Part shown: positions 1 to 8,101 of the stretch, in pieces
Numbering within the stretch: the stretch's first letter is position 1
Layout: each line of letters starts with the position of its first letter
Source: UBA11574 sp963752565
GTDB taxonomy: Bacteria; Desulfobacterota; Desulfobacteria; Desulfobacterales; UBA11574
Assembly: GCA_963752565.1 (NCBI GenBank)
Contig: CAVVZC010000003.1
Span: 372,001-436,000, forward strand
Direction of reading: 5' to 3'
Length of the DNA stretch: 64,000 bases
Position numbers and translations under genes: made by a program
The notes under the pieces: generated by a model
Seen by the model: only the letters and a program-made list of their open reading frames with translations
The model's database searches: none
Told to the model about the DNA's origin: nothing

Positions 1-2
1 AC

Positions 3-452
3 CCGCTACTCTGCCTCGGTTATCGGTTTGAATTTAACGGCAAAGTTTTGTGTACCGCCTATGACACAGAGCCCTTTAGAAACGTTTTCTCAACAGACAC
101 AAACGCTGCGGATTTTGATCCCATCGTTCGTGATGAAGGAGAAGAAGCAGCCCGTGAAGAAAATGAAAAATTGCTCGATTTTTATCGCGACGCAGATCTT
201 CTTATCCATGATTGTCAATATACCAAGGATGAATACTTTTCATCAAAAATAGGCTGGGGGCACTCATTTTTTGAGCACGCAATCGATTCCGCCCTCAAGG
301 CCAATGTTAAAAAAATAGCCCTTTTTCACCATGACCCTCTGCGGACAGACCAGGAACTTTTTGAACTCGAAAAGCGCTGCCAGAAACATGTTGGCAACCA
401 GTCCGACCTGGAAATTTTAGTGGCAAAGGAAGGGATGGAAATTGTACTTTGA
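3..452 (+). CDS. MBL-fold metallo-hydrolase, C-terminal part (5' end outside window)
   Basis: The reading frame is open from the first complete codon of the window at position 3, so this is the C-terminal ~149 residues of a longer protein; an internal TTG near 48 is not the start. The visible start GYRFEFNGK followed by TAYDTEP matches the strand and Asp-containing turn seen in metallo-beta-lactamase fold hydrolases. LLIHDCQYTKDEY and the GWGHSFFEHAIDSALKA segment match the later metal-ligand region (Asp, then His), and KIALFHHDP supplies the final His. This fits the subgroup with substrates such as cyclic nucleotides or phosphodiesters, but the substrate cannot be read from sequence. It is followed by a perfect hairpin at 481-511. 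Confidence 0.8.
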   Translation, partial: PLLCLGYRFEFNGKVLCTAYDTEPFRNVFSTDTNAADFDPIVRDEGEEAAREENEKLLDFYRDADLLIHDCQYTKDEYFSSKIGWGHSFFEHAIDSALKANVKKIALFHHDPLRTDQELFELEKRCQKHVGNQSDLEILVAKEGMEIVL

Positions 453-480
453 AATGTGATTAGAAGTCATTTTACCTTAG

Positions 481-511
481 GTGTTCACGGGGTTTGCTTC
501 CCCGTGAACAC
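481..511. repeat. Perfect 12-bp inverted repeat (hairpin) after the hydrolase gene
   Basis: GTGTTCACGGGG at 481-492 is exactly complementary to 500-511, with a 7-nt loop (TTTGCTT). It lies 28 bp beyond the stop codon of the preceding gene and may act as a transcription end, though no T-run follows. Half-sites of similar sequence occur at 39303-39324 and 55269-55292, so it may belong to a dispersed palindromic repeat family. Confidence 0.6.
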
Positions 512-1002
512 GGACATATTACCTGCCAATATACCCCATAAATTAAGCCTAAACTGAGCGTTTCAAATAGTGCCAGGATCATTAAAAATTAATAATTATA
601 GATAAATATACATTGCTAAAATCGCTAATAGTTCTTACTCAGAAGGTGAACGTATTTATGAAAAAAATTGTCGCCATTTGAAACCCTTTGGGATTGCCGA
701 TTTTTATCCGTCTCTGGAGGATTACCGAATCGCCCCGTTATTCACGGGATCTTCGAGCTGCACTTGTCCGCGGCGGATTATGAGACATTGACAGTAGCAA
801 ACTACGGCGGCAAGTCCATGCCTTGCAACTTCAGCAACCTCCCCAAAGGCGGGCAAGCCTCGACAATCGCTCAATATAGGTTAAATATGCATGCCTTTTT
901 AATGTCATAGGGGTTGAAAAATCAAATATTATTCATATATTAAATCCTAATTAGAAAGTGGCTAAAGATCCTGCAACCAATTTAACAGAAAATAGAATAT
1001 TT
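512..1002. other. Intergenic stretch, no recognisable gene
   Basis: About 490 bp. An ATG with AAAAAA at 658 opens a seven-codon frame that ends in TGA. An 80-codon frame at 668-910 has no recognisable family, no good ribosome binding site and an unusual composition. It could be the remnant of a broken gene, but I cannot identify one. The stretch before 660 is strongly AT-rich. Confidence 0.4.
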
Positions 1003-2265
1003 ATGACAAAAAACATCGGCTTTATCTCAACTCGCTTTTCAGGCACCGACGGCGTTACCATGGAATCCAGCAAGTGGTCGAAAGTTTTAAAACAAAAAGG
1101 GCACAGCTGTTTCTGGTTCGCCGGTGAATTGGACAGGGATCCGAAAAGGAGTTTCCTGGTCCCCGAGGCACATTTCAAACACGAAAAAAATGAGTGGATC
1201 AATGATCGAATATTCGGTCTTAAATTGCGAAACCCCAATGTAACCGATACCATTTTTGAATTAAAAGTTTTTTTAAAAAGACGGATTCGAGAATTTATCT
1301 CCCAATTCAGTCTGGATCTTATCATCGCTCAAAATGTACTCACCATTCCGATGCACATTCCATTCGGAATTGCCTTAACCGAAATTATCGCTGAAACCCA
1401 GATTCCCACCATTGCCCATCACCATGATTTCTATTGGGAAAGGACGCGGTTTTCCGTGAACGCAGTGGGAGATTACCTGAGGATGTCGTTTCCGCCCAAC
1501 TTAAATAATATCGAACATGTTGTGATCAACTCGGCGGCTCAAGAAGAACTGGCACTTCGGGCGGGAATTTCATCTACGATCATTCCCAATGTTTTGGATT
1601 TTGAGAACCCACCGGAAATAGATGCCGAGCAAACCGCAGCGTTCCGAAGTTCTATGGATCTGGAACCGCAAGACCATATCATCCTGCAGCCCACCCGCAT
1701 TGTCCAGCGCAAGGGAATCGAACATGCCATTGAATTGGTCGAAAGCCTGAAAAACCCTCGATACAAACTGGTTATCTCCCATGAAGCCGGTGATGAGGGA
1801 TATGAATATTCCGAATGGCTTCTGGAAACCGCACACGAACGAGGGGTGGATTTAAGATTGGTAAAAACACGCGTATCAGATCCGCTAAACGTTCAATCGA
1901 ATCAGAAGGCAAATCCGTCGTTGTGGGATATTTACCCTCACGCTGATTTTATTACCTACCCCAGTCTTTATGAAGGATTCGGCAATGCATTTCTTGAAGC
2001 GGTCTATTTTAATAAACCCTTGCTCATCAACCGATACGCAACGTTTATCAGAGACATTGAGCCCAAAGGGTTTGATCTGATCGTCATGGACGGATTCCTC
2101 ACCAAAAAAAATGTTCAACAGGTAAGAGATGTTTTAAACTCGTCCCAAATAAAAGAGAAAATGGTCCATCACAATTATGAAGTGGCCAGGCGGAACTATT
2201 CCTATGCGCTTCTGCGCCGCTGGTTAAGCGCCATCCTGATAAATTTCTTTGGAATGGATGCATAA
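1003..2265 (+). CDS. GT4-type glycosyltransferase
   Basis: A 420-residue GT-B fold glycosyltransferase, expected to transfer a sugar from an activated donor in the cytoplasm. The N-terminus IGFISTRFSGTDGVTMES is the acceptor-domain loop with the GTDGV motif seen in GT4 proteins. A donor-binding domain follows, with QPTRIVQRKGIEHAI near residue 230 and the classical E-x7-E element in YEGFGNAFLEAVYFNKP near residues 322-338. I chose ATG 1003 because the family normally starts directly at the first beta strand; an in-frame GTG at 958 would add 15 polar residues. Neither has a strong ribosome binding site. Acceptor and donor are unknown, and no other glycan genes adjoin it. Confidence 0.85.
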   Translation: MTKNIGFISTRFSGTDGVTMESSKWSKVLKQKGHSCFWFAGELDRDPKRSFLVPEAHFKHEKNEWINDRIFGLKLRNPNVTDTIFELKVFLKRRIREFISQFSLDLIIAQNVLTIPMHIPFGIALTEIIAETQIPTIAHHHDFYWERTRFSVNAVGDYLRMSFPPNLNNIEHVVINSAAQEELALRAGISSTIIPNVLDFENPPEIDAEQTAAFRSSMDLEPQDHIILQPTRIVQRKGIEHAIELVESLKNPRYKLVISHEAGDEGYEYSEWLLETAHERGVDLRLVKTRVSDPLNVQSNQKANPSLWDIYPHADFITYPSLYEGFGNAFLEAVYFNKPLLINRYATFIRDIEPKGFDLIVMDGFLTKKNVQQVRDVLNSSQIKEKMVHHNYEVARRNYSYALLRRWLSAILINFFGMDA

Positions 2266-2407
2266 TACGCTCAAGTTTCGCACCCTTAGTTTTCAGCAAC
2301 GCTAATATAGCAGAGCAGGCCGTGAAAATTTTTTAAGATAAAATTATACGGATGCAATCGGCAAATAGAAAAAAGCTGCATTCACCCTAAAAAAAGGCAC
2401 GAAGAAG

Positions 2408-2875
2408 ATGCGGAAACAGAAAAATTCACGCGGATGTTTTTTGTGCGGGCTTGAGAATGAATTTTCGCTGAAAATGAAATGGGTTGAAGATCACCAGGCC
2501 AGACAGATACGGTCGACCGTGACGGTTCCGGATCATTTCAACGGCTATCCCGGGGTGGTCCACGGCGGTATTGTTTCAGCGATACTGGATGAAACAGCCG
2601 GGCGTTCGGTGATGCTGGACTCCGGCGAAGATGCGTTAATGGTTGCGTTGAAACTGGAAGTGACCTTCCGTCGACCGACACCGACCGGTACACCGCTGAC
2701 GGTTATCGGATGGGTAATCAAACAGACCGCGAGCCGGGCTCAGGTTGCCGGAGAGATCCGCCTTCCCGACGGAACCCTCACCGCCGAATGCAAGGCCATC
2801 GTCGTTCCACCGCCCCAGGAGATACTCGACAATTGGGAAAATGAAAAGCCCTATTGGAAGGTATATGATGATTGA
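2408..2875 (+). CDS. PaaI-like hotdog-fold thioesterase
   Basis: A 155-residue single hotdog domain. The HGGIVSAILDETAGRS segment (residues ~56-71) is the signature helix of PaaI-type acyl-CoA thioesterases, with the conserved HGG and the Asp/Glu of the active site. The N-terminal GCFLCGLEN cysteine pair is common in the subgroup annotated as PaaI family thioesterase. Its likely role is hydrolysis of an acyl-CoA or aryl-CoA in the cytoplasm; the substrate is not evident. The start ATG is preceded by GAAGAAG. The stop codon overlaps the start of the next gene, suggesting translational coupling. Confidence 0.88.
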   Translation: MRKQKNSRGCFLCGLENEFSLKMKWVEDHQARQIRSTVTVPDHFNGYPGVVHGGIVSAILDETAGRSVMLDSGEDALMVALKLEVTFRRPTPTGTPLTVIGWVIKQTASRAQVAGEIRLPDGTLTAECKAIVVPPPQEILDNWENEKPYWKVYDD

Positions 2876-3209
2876 AAATTTCTCCTTTGGAAATATTGTG
2901 GTCAATGGAATCACCTATACGAATGATATTAAAATCATTCAAGGAAAAGTGATCCCCACCTGGTGGCGAAAAAGTGGTCACCAGGTGAACATCGATGACA
3001 TCCAGGACATTATTAATGCAAAACCCGATATTCTGGTGCTGGGCAAAGGCAAGCCCGGCATGATGAAATCGACCCCATCGTTATGTGAATTTCTCAAGCA
3101 AAACGATATTGATTTAATGGAAGAGAAAACATCAAAAGCAATAAAGACGTTCAACCGGCTCTTTAATCAAGGTAGAAATGTTTGTGCCGGGTTTCACTTA
3201 TCGTGTTAA
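2868..3209 (+). CDS. MTH938/NDUFAF3-like domain protein
   Basis: About 113 residues. The core (SFGNIVVNGITYTNDIKI, then VIPTWWRKSGHQV, then PDILVLGKGKPGMM) matches the Mth938/DUF498 fold, whose relatives include the mitochondrial complex I assembly factor NDUFAF3. The bacterial function is unknown. GGAAGG at 2856-2861 is 6 nt before ATG 2868, which favours that start over the ATG at 2865. The gene overlaps the thioesterase stop by 8 nt and is probably co-transcribed with it. Confidence 0.8.
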   Translation: MIENFSFGNIVVNGITYTNDIKIIQGKVIPTWWRKSGHQVNIDDIQDIINAKPDILVLGKGKPGMMKSTPSLCEFLKQNDIDLMEEKTSKAIKTFNRLFNQGRNVCAGFHLSC

Positions 3210-3401
3210 GCGATTTATTATTCATTACGTACATTTTGCAGAAAAAAAATCAGACCTTCACGAAAACACGGAAAAAAATGTATTTTGTGTTTTTGAACTT
3301 TCCTGCTTTCGTGATAATCAGTTTAAATTCCGATTACAATTTTACTCATTTTAGTTCATTTTAGGCGCCTTTTCAGTTTATCCGGGCTAAGGAGGTTTAA
3401 C

Positions 3402-3884
3402 ATGCAAATTCTGGTTCTTTATTTTTCAAAAAGCGGCAACACCAAAAAACTGGCTGAAGCTATTCTCAAAGGGGTTGAAAGTGTCCAAGGCGTTGAGGGC
3501 GTATTGAAACATACCGATGACGTCACCAAAGAGGATTTTGTATCATCAGACGGCGTCATTGCCGGATCTCCCGTCTATTTCGGCGTCATGGCGGCCCAGC
3601 TCAAAAAGATCTTCGACGAATTTGTGGGTGTGCGTAAAAAAATGGAAGGCAAGGTCGGCGCTGCCTTTGCAACTTCAGCAGATCCTTCGGGCGGCAAGGA
3701 AACCACCATGATGTCCATTATTCAGGTCATGTTGATTTACGGCATGGTGATTGTGGGAGATCCCATGTCGGCTACCGGGCACTTCGGAACGGCCTGTGTC
3801 GGTGCGCCGGACAGCGGCAGCCTGGAAAACGGCATTAAACTGGGCCAGAGAGTGGCGGAACTGGTCAAAAAACTGGGTGATTAA
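3402..3884 (+). CDS. Flavodoxin/WrbA-like FMN protein
   Basis: A 160-residue flavodoxin-fold protein. The FMN phosphate loop is FSKSGNTKKLA (residues 8-18), and the later GSPVYFGVMAAQLKKIFDE and the GTACVG loop match the WrbA-type NAD(P)H:quinone oxidoreductase/flavodoxin family. The length is slightly short for WrbA (about 200), so it may be a simple electron carrier or small quinone reductase. A near-perfect ribosome binding site (AAGGAGGT) precedes ATG 3402. It stands alone between two gaps of about 150-190 bp. Confidence 0.85.
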   Translation: MQILVLYFSKSGNTKKLAEAILKGVESVQGVEGVLKHTDDVTKEDFVSSDGVIAGSPVYFGVMAAQLKKIFDEFVGVRKKMEGKVGAAFATSADPSGGKETTMMSIIQVMLIYGMVIVGDPMSATGHFGTACVGAPDSGSLENGIKLGQRVAELVKKLGD

Positions 3885-4036
3885 TAAAGTAGCATTTTAT
3901 ATTAAACCCGAGTTTCGAAACCAAATATGGCGAATATGATTTTACCTTAAAAAATTTTCCAGGCCCGCTACGCTGTATTGGTGTTGTTTGGAATTAAGGA
4001 TGAGGAACTTCGGCATCAAAATTATAGGAAAATAAA

Positions 4037-4435
4037 ATGAAGGGAATTTTTCTGAGATGGTTGATCCTGACATTTTCAATCATCGCTACGTCATATTTGA
4101 TTGATGGAATACAGGTCAGCGGTTTTTTATCCGCATTTTTTGCTGCCGCTATTTTGGGAATACTGAATGCTTTTTTTCGACCCATTCTGTTAATATTGAC
4201 GCTCCCGGTGAATATACTGAGCCTGGGGCTTTTTACTTTTGTCATCAATGCCATCGTCCTCATGATGGTTTCCGGGATGATATCCGGATTTGAGGTTTAT
4301 GGATTCTGGTCGGCTGTTTTTGGATCATTTTTAATCAGCCTGGTCAGTTGGCTTCTTACATCTTTTATCGGGGAACGGGGAACGGTTCAGTATATTGATT
4401 TAAAAAATGTTGGCGGCAACCGATGGGAAAAGTAA
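4037..4435 (+). CDS. YvlD/phage-holin-4-2-like small membrane protein
   Basis: A 132-residue integral membrane protein with four hydrophobic helices and the AAILGILNAFFRPILLILTL segment typical of the family annotated as phage holin family (YvlD, Pfam Phage_holin_4_2). Despite the name, most members are chromosomal envelope proteins of unknown function, and there are no phage genes nearby. The last helix is followed by a short polar tail. It is a single gene, with no obvious terminator. Confidence 0.82.
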   Translation: MKGIFLRWLILTFSIIATSYLIDGIQVSGFLSAFFAAAILGILNAFFRPILLILTLPVNILSLGLFTFVINAIVLMMVSGMISGFEVYGFWSAVFGSFLISLVSWLLTSFIGERGTVQYIDLKNVGGNRWEK

Positions 4436-4657
4436 ATGCGGATGTCTTTACAAATTACACCATGATATTTTTATTATCATAAGAAAGGGCACCAAAATAC
4501 CCATCACTGATATTGAATCTCAAATTAATGAATCAGATCCCTTTTTCCAGCCTTGAGACCTCACGTTCCGCAACATCCCCCAAGTACATTCAAATTTTGA
4601 TTTTTATTATTTTAGATATATGTAATCAGCAGACAGTAAAAAAGGAGCGCGTTCCTG

Positions 4658-5107
4658 ATGGATATCATGTATTTCGAAGATGTTGAGGTAGGAAAAAAGA
4701 GGACCAAATCAGTAACATACCAAGTTAATAAAGAAGAGATCATCGAATTCGCTCGCCATTGGGATCCTCGCTCTTTTCATATTGACGAAGTGGCGGCAGT
4801 TTCGTCAGTTTTTGGAGGACTCGTTGCCTGTTCAGCTCATATCTTTTCCATTCTTTCGTGGTTTGCCACACATGGTCAAAGACGTACCGCGTCGATAGCA
4901 GCACTAGGCTTTGATAAACTTCGTATGCACCATCCTGTTCGTCCAAGTGATACGCTTTCTTGTAGCTTTGAATGTCTTGAAAAGCGCGAGTCCCAATCTA
5001 AGCAAGATCGAGGAATTGTCCGAACTTTGGCAACAATATCCAATCAGCAAAATATAGAGGTGTTTTCTGCCATTGTTACAACCATGGTAGCAAAACGTTC
5101 TCAATAG
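4658..5107 (+). CDS. MaoC-like hotdog dehydratase domain protein
   Basis: A 149-residue single hotdog protein. WDPRSFHIDE near residues 36-45 is the hydratase motif (the Asp and His of the D-x4-H catalytic pair), and the following FGGLVACSAH matches the MaoC substrate-pocket loop. Members hydrate or dehydrate 2-enoyl-CoA or related thioesters. AAGGAG lies about 11 nt upstream of ATG 4658; an in-frame ATG at 4667 is an alternative. It may be co-transcribed with the methyltransferase that starts 84 bp downstream. Confidence 0.85.
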   Translation: MDIMYFEDVEVGKKRTKSVTYQVNKEEIIEFARHWDPRSFHIDEVAAVSSVFGGLVACSAHIFSILSWFATHGQRRTASIAALGFDKLRMHHPVRPSDTLSCSFECLEKRESQSKQDRGIVRTLATISNQQNIEVFSAIVTTMVAKRSQ

Positions 5108-5191
5108 CGTTGCGCTTCAGTGAAAATGAAACAAAAAATCGCCTAATGGTTAATATCATACTTGAGGCATCTTCAAAGCGAGAAATGAAAA

Positions 5192-6151
5192 ATGAATCAG
5201 ACACCTTTCCCAGCATTTTTTGAGCAGTCCCCAATCATTCTTGGCGAAGGAGCTGTCATCGAGCGCCTGCGACGTAACACCGATTTTGAACTCGATCCTT
5301 TTATCGTTAATTCGGCATTTATCTATGAACAAAAGAAGCGTAAAGCTATTGAAACCATCTATCGGCAGTATCTGGACATTGGCTTCCAGTATGATTTACC
5401 GCTACTCCTTTCCACCCCTACCTGGCGGGCCAGTCGGGAACGTATTATAGCCGCCGGCTATGAAGGAAAGGATGTGAACGGCGACAATTTCCGGTTTCTT
5501 GATGCATTGCGGAGCAGCTTCGGTGTGTATGCACGAAAGGTTGTCATCTGTGGTTTACTCAGTTGCCAGGGAGATGCCTATAATCCGGAGGAAGCACTCG
5601 AGGCCGATGTTGCGCACGAGTTCCATACTTGGCAGGCCATGAAGCTGGTGGAAGCCGGCGTAGATTTCCTTCTTGCCGCCACTCTTCCGGCCTTTAGCGA
5701 GGCGACCGGACTCGCACAAGCCTTGGCCGTTACCGATAAGCCGTACATCGTCAGTTTCGTTATTCGCCCTGAAGGCACACTTCTTGACGGTACACCTCTG
5801 AAGAACGCCATCGCCGCCATCGATGCCGAAGTCAGCCCAATGCCTCTTGCTTATCTGGTCAATTGCACTCATGCCTCCATCTTCAGGTCCGCCATTTTGC
5901 ATGAAGTCAATTCATCTTCACTCGTCAGGGAGAGGGTTGTCGGTCTGCTGGCCAATACAGCGGCGCTCAACCCTGAAGAATTGAACAACAGCGACGGTCT
6001 GGTGGAAGAAGAGCCTGAAACTTTCGGCCAATCCGTCGCCTACTTACACGGGGACCTCGGGATGAAGATTCTGGGGGGATGTTGCGGAACCGACCATCGA
6101 CACATCCGCTATCTCGCAAAACATCTCTTAACCGCTAGACAGATCTTTTAG
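5192..6151 (+). CDS. Homocysteine S-methyltransferase family protein
   Basis: A 319-residue TIM-barrel protein of the Hcy-binding family (MmuM/MetH N-domain type). The zinc ligands are visible as VNCTH near residue 225 and the paired cysteines of GGCCGTDHRH near residue 298. The family moves a methyl group from a donor such as S-methylmethionine, betaine or a corrinoid to homocysteine. No cobalamin or folate domain is attached, so a free methyl donor or a partner protein is expected. It is the last plus-strand gene before the tRNA fragment and the long minus-strand series. Confidence 0.85.
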   Translation: MNQTPFPAFFEQSPIILGEGAVIERLRRNTDFELDPFIVNSAFIYEQKKRKAIETIYRQYLDIGFQYDLPLLLSTPTWRASRERIIAAGYEGKDVNGDNFRFLDALRSSFGVYARKVVICGLLSCQGDAYNPEEALEADVAHEFHTWQAMKLVEAGVDFLLAATLPAFSEATGLAQALAVTDKPYIVSFVIRPEGTLLDGTPLKNAIAAIDAEVSPMPLAYLVNCTHASIFRSAILHEVNSSSLVRERVVGLLANTAALNPEELNNSDGLVEEEPETFGQSVAYLHGDLGMKILGGCCGTDHRHIRYLAKHLLTARQIF

Positions 6152-6350
6152 AGTTTAGGTGAAGGTAAATAATCACTGCAACATAAATAATTGTGATGCC
6201 TAAAATTATATACACTAGCATATCATTTCTCCGATATGTATATATCGGCAAATATATCTAAATTTTTAACCCCTTCAAGAACAGTTGACGATTTAAACAA
6301 AAAGTTGTTAGCCAAAACGATGGCTAACCCCTTCAAAACAATGTCTTTAT

Positions 6351-6395
6351 TGGTTCCAAGGGACAGAATCGAACTGCCGACATGGGGATTTTTAG
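6351..6395 (-). other. Isolated 3' half of a tRNA (Phe-like), att-site-like remnant
   Basis: Read on the minus strand, 6395 to 6351 gives an anticodon-loop end (CTAAAAA), the stem strand TCCCC, variable loop ATGTC, T-stem GGCAG, T-loop TTCGATT, CTGTC, and an acceptor end finishing in CCA. The order and spacing match bacterial tRNA-Phe from the anticodon loop onward. No D-arm or complementary 5' acceptor strand is present upstream, so this is not a functional tRNA. Such 3' halves are typical of the duplicated attachment site left by tRNA-targeting integrases. No integrase gene and no intact tRNA lie in the window. Confidence 0.6.
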
Positions 6396-6569
6396 TCTGT
6401 CTCAAGGTTTTTCACGGTTTTTTACATTCCTTCCCAATGTTATTTTTGTCTATATACTATCAATGAAAACCGACTGCGCCCTTTTCGATTTTTAAGTATT
6501 TGCGGTTACCCTTTTCTTAGAACTGCTTCCGCCGGTCAGCTGGGTATAAAGCGGGTAAACTTTTTAAAT

Positions 6570-6611
6570 GCAGGCAACCAGCATTCGAATGCGGCATTGC
6601 TGGTTGCCTGC
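6570..6611. terminator. 14-bp perfect stem-loop downstream of pal
   Basis: 6570-6583 is exactly complementary to 6598-6611. The loop region also contains a 12-bp perfect palindrome (6581-6592), giving an alternative fold. It lies about 100 bp beyond the stop codon of the last gene of the minus-strand series and is the best candidate for its 3' end. The T-run expected for an intrinsic terminator is weak, so it could instead be a dispersed palindrome. Confidence 0.45.
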
Positions 6612-6707
6612 CGATAGAACGGCGGCGGTACTGGCAAATTATCTGGCACGACATCCCGCGATTTGGCCATAGGATCAGGTCTTTCCGGATTTGCGATCAC
6701 CCGGAAA

Positions 6708-7265
6708 TCAGTTGATCACGAATTGGGCTCTTCGATTCTTGGCCCAAGAAGCCTCATTTTGACCCATAGCGATGGGTCGCTCTTCACCGTAACTAATGGT
6801 GTTCAGTCGATTGGCGCTGATGCCCAGATTGACGAGGAAATTTTTGACCGATTCAGCACGTCGTTCGCCCAAGGCTGTATTGTAGGCATCGGTGCCGCGC
6901 TCATCGCAATGTCCCTCAACAGTAACCGTTACACCTGGATTAGTGCGCAGATAATTGGACTTTCTGTTTAAAATTTGCTGAGCTTGGTCCGACAATACAG
7001 AGCTGTCAAATACGAAGTGGATATTCTCGTTGACGAATGCGTTTCCGGCAGCTTCACGGGCAGCTGCTTGGGTCCTAAGTCGATCTTCCTGCAGCCGTCT
7101 GGCTCGCTCGGCTTCCTCGGCGGATCTGTCCGATGCCTTTGAGACTTCCGGTTGAGTCGTCGGTACCGGCTCGGATTGCACCACCTTTTTTGCACACGAA
7201 GCTGTGAAGAACATGGCAGGTAATATCATTACCAAAAAAATAGCCAACCATAAGTTTTTTCTCAT
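6708..7265 (-). CDS. pal: Peptidoglycan-associated lipoprotein (Pal), OmpA C-terminal domain
   Basis: A 185-residue lipoprotein. It has a hydrophobic signal with lipobox FTASC (Cys ~24), a charged Glu/Arg-rich linker, then an OmpA-like peptidoglycan-binding domain (about 75-185). That domain shows VFDSSVLSDQAQQIL, the VEGHCDERGTDAYN loop and GERRAESV helix typical of Pal, and ends NRRAQFVIN. Pal anchors the outer membrane to peptidoglycan as part of Tol-Pal. Here it closes a series containing ExbB/ExbD paralogues rather than a classic tolQRAB-pal operon, and no TolB propeller is seen. AGGAGAAGAAA precedes the start. The reading frame is intact. Confidence 0.9.
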   Translation of the reverse strand: MRKNLWLAIFLVMILPAMFFTASCAKKVVQSEPVPTTQPEVSKASDRSAEEAERARRLQEDRLRTQAAAREAAGNAFVNENIHFVFDSSVLSDQAQQILNRKSNYLRTNPGVTVTVEGHCDERGTDAYNTALGERRAESVKNFLVNLGISANRLNTISYGEERPIAMGQNEASWAKNRRAQFVIN

Positions 7266-7362
7266 TTTCTTCTCCTTTGTTTTGACGTTGACAGATCGTA
7301 TATTGGCGCATTGCTAACAAATCCTACGCTGTTCCCAATCGGAGTTTCCGGATGGGATCTTG

Positions 7363-8033
7363 CTATTTTCCATCCGAAAGCTCCGGTTTCGTCTCGAAGT
7401 AACGCCGATTGAAATTGGATATACTGTTCAGCGCTTTTACCGATGCCATCTCCAGACTGTCCACAATCTGACCCGTGGTCGACGTCAGCTTGGCATGGAA
7501 AAGCAGAAGCGGAAGCGCGGACATCAGCCCAAAGGCCGTAGTGTTCATGGCCACCGAGATACTGGCGGACAGCAGGTCAGCCTTTTCGGCAGGGTTCGCA
7601 TTGGCAACCGCGGTAAAGGCCTCGATCAGCCCCATGATGGTGCCTAGCAGGCCCAGCAAAGTAGCGATATTAGAGAGCAGCGCCACGTAAGGCGTGCGCT
7701 TTTCCAACTGAGGAATGATCTCCATCATGCTCTCTTCCATGGAAATTTCGATGTCTTCACGACGCCGGACTGTCCCAGACGTGCCAGTCCCATTCCCAGC
7801 ATTTGCGAAATGGTGGATTTGTTCTTGTTAATTATCCCCCGCGCTTTGTCGAACTCACCCTTGACCAGCATCGGATGTAGCAGGTTCCACATTTTGCGGT
7901 TCACGCTCCGGATACGGTTCAACTGAACCCAGCGCTCAACTGTAATGGCCATGCCGGCCACAAACACGAGCAAAATAGGGTACATGAACAACCCACCCTT
8001 TTGGAAAAACGTTATCATTGAATAGATTCCCAT
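7363..8033 (-). pseudogene. ExbB/TolQ/MotA-type proton channel, second copy (one frameshift)
   Basis: Nearly identical in protein to the intact copy at 10584-11234. The N-terminal half (MGIYSMITFFQKGGLFMYP onward, from ATG 8033 behind AGGAGGAAAG) and the C-terminal half (YVALLSNIATLLGLLGTIMG onward, to the stop at 7363) lie in different frames. Aligned to the intact copy, one base is missing near 7772, in the stretch after GACGCCGGAC. Both halves keep the three membrane helices and the conserved proton-channel glycines. The product would be an inner-membrane stator subunit working with ExbD. The lesion may be a sequence error: no stop codon has accumulated and the halves are otherwise well conserved. 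Confidence 0.75.
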
Positions 8034-8101
8034 TGCTTTCCTCCTAAAACCTGACAATCAATAGCCATCGATGACACCATGTATTGACTCCATGCACTTT
8101 T

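Noticed and set aside
668..910. 80-codon open frame downstream of the first gene
   Set aside because: No ribosome binding site and no family resemblance; kept only as unassigned intergenic sequence.
3182..3364. 60-codon open frame after the MTH938-like gene
   Set aside because: AT-rich, overlaps the preceding gene, no ribosome binding site and no recognisable domain.
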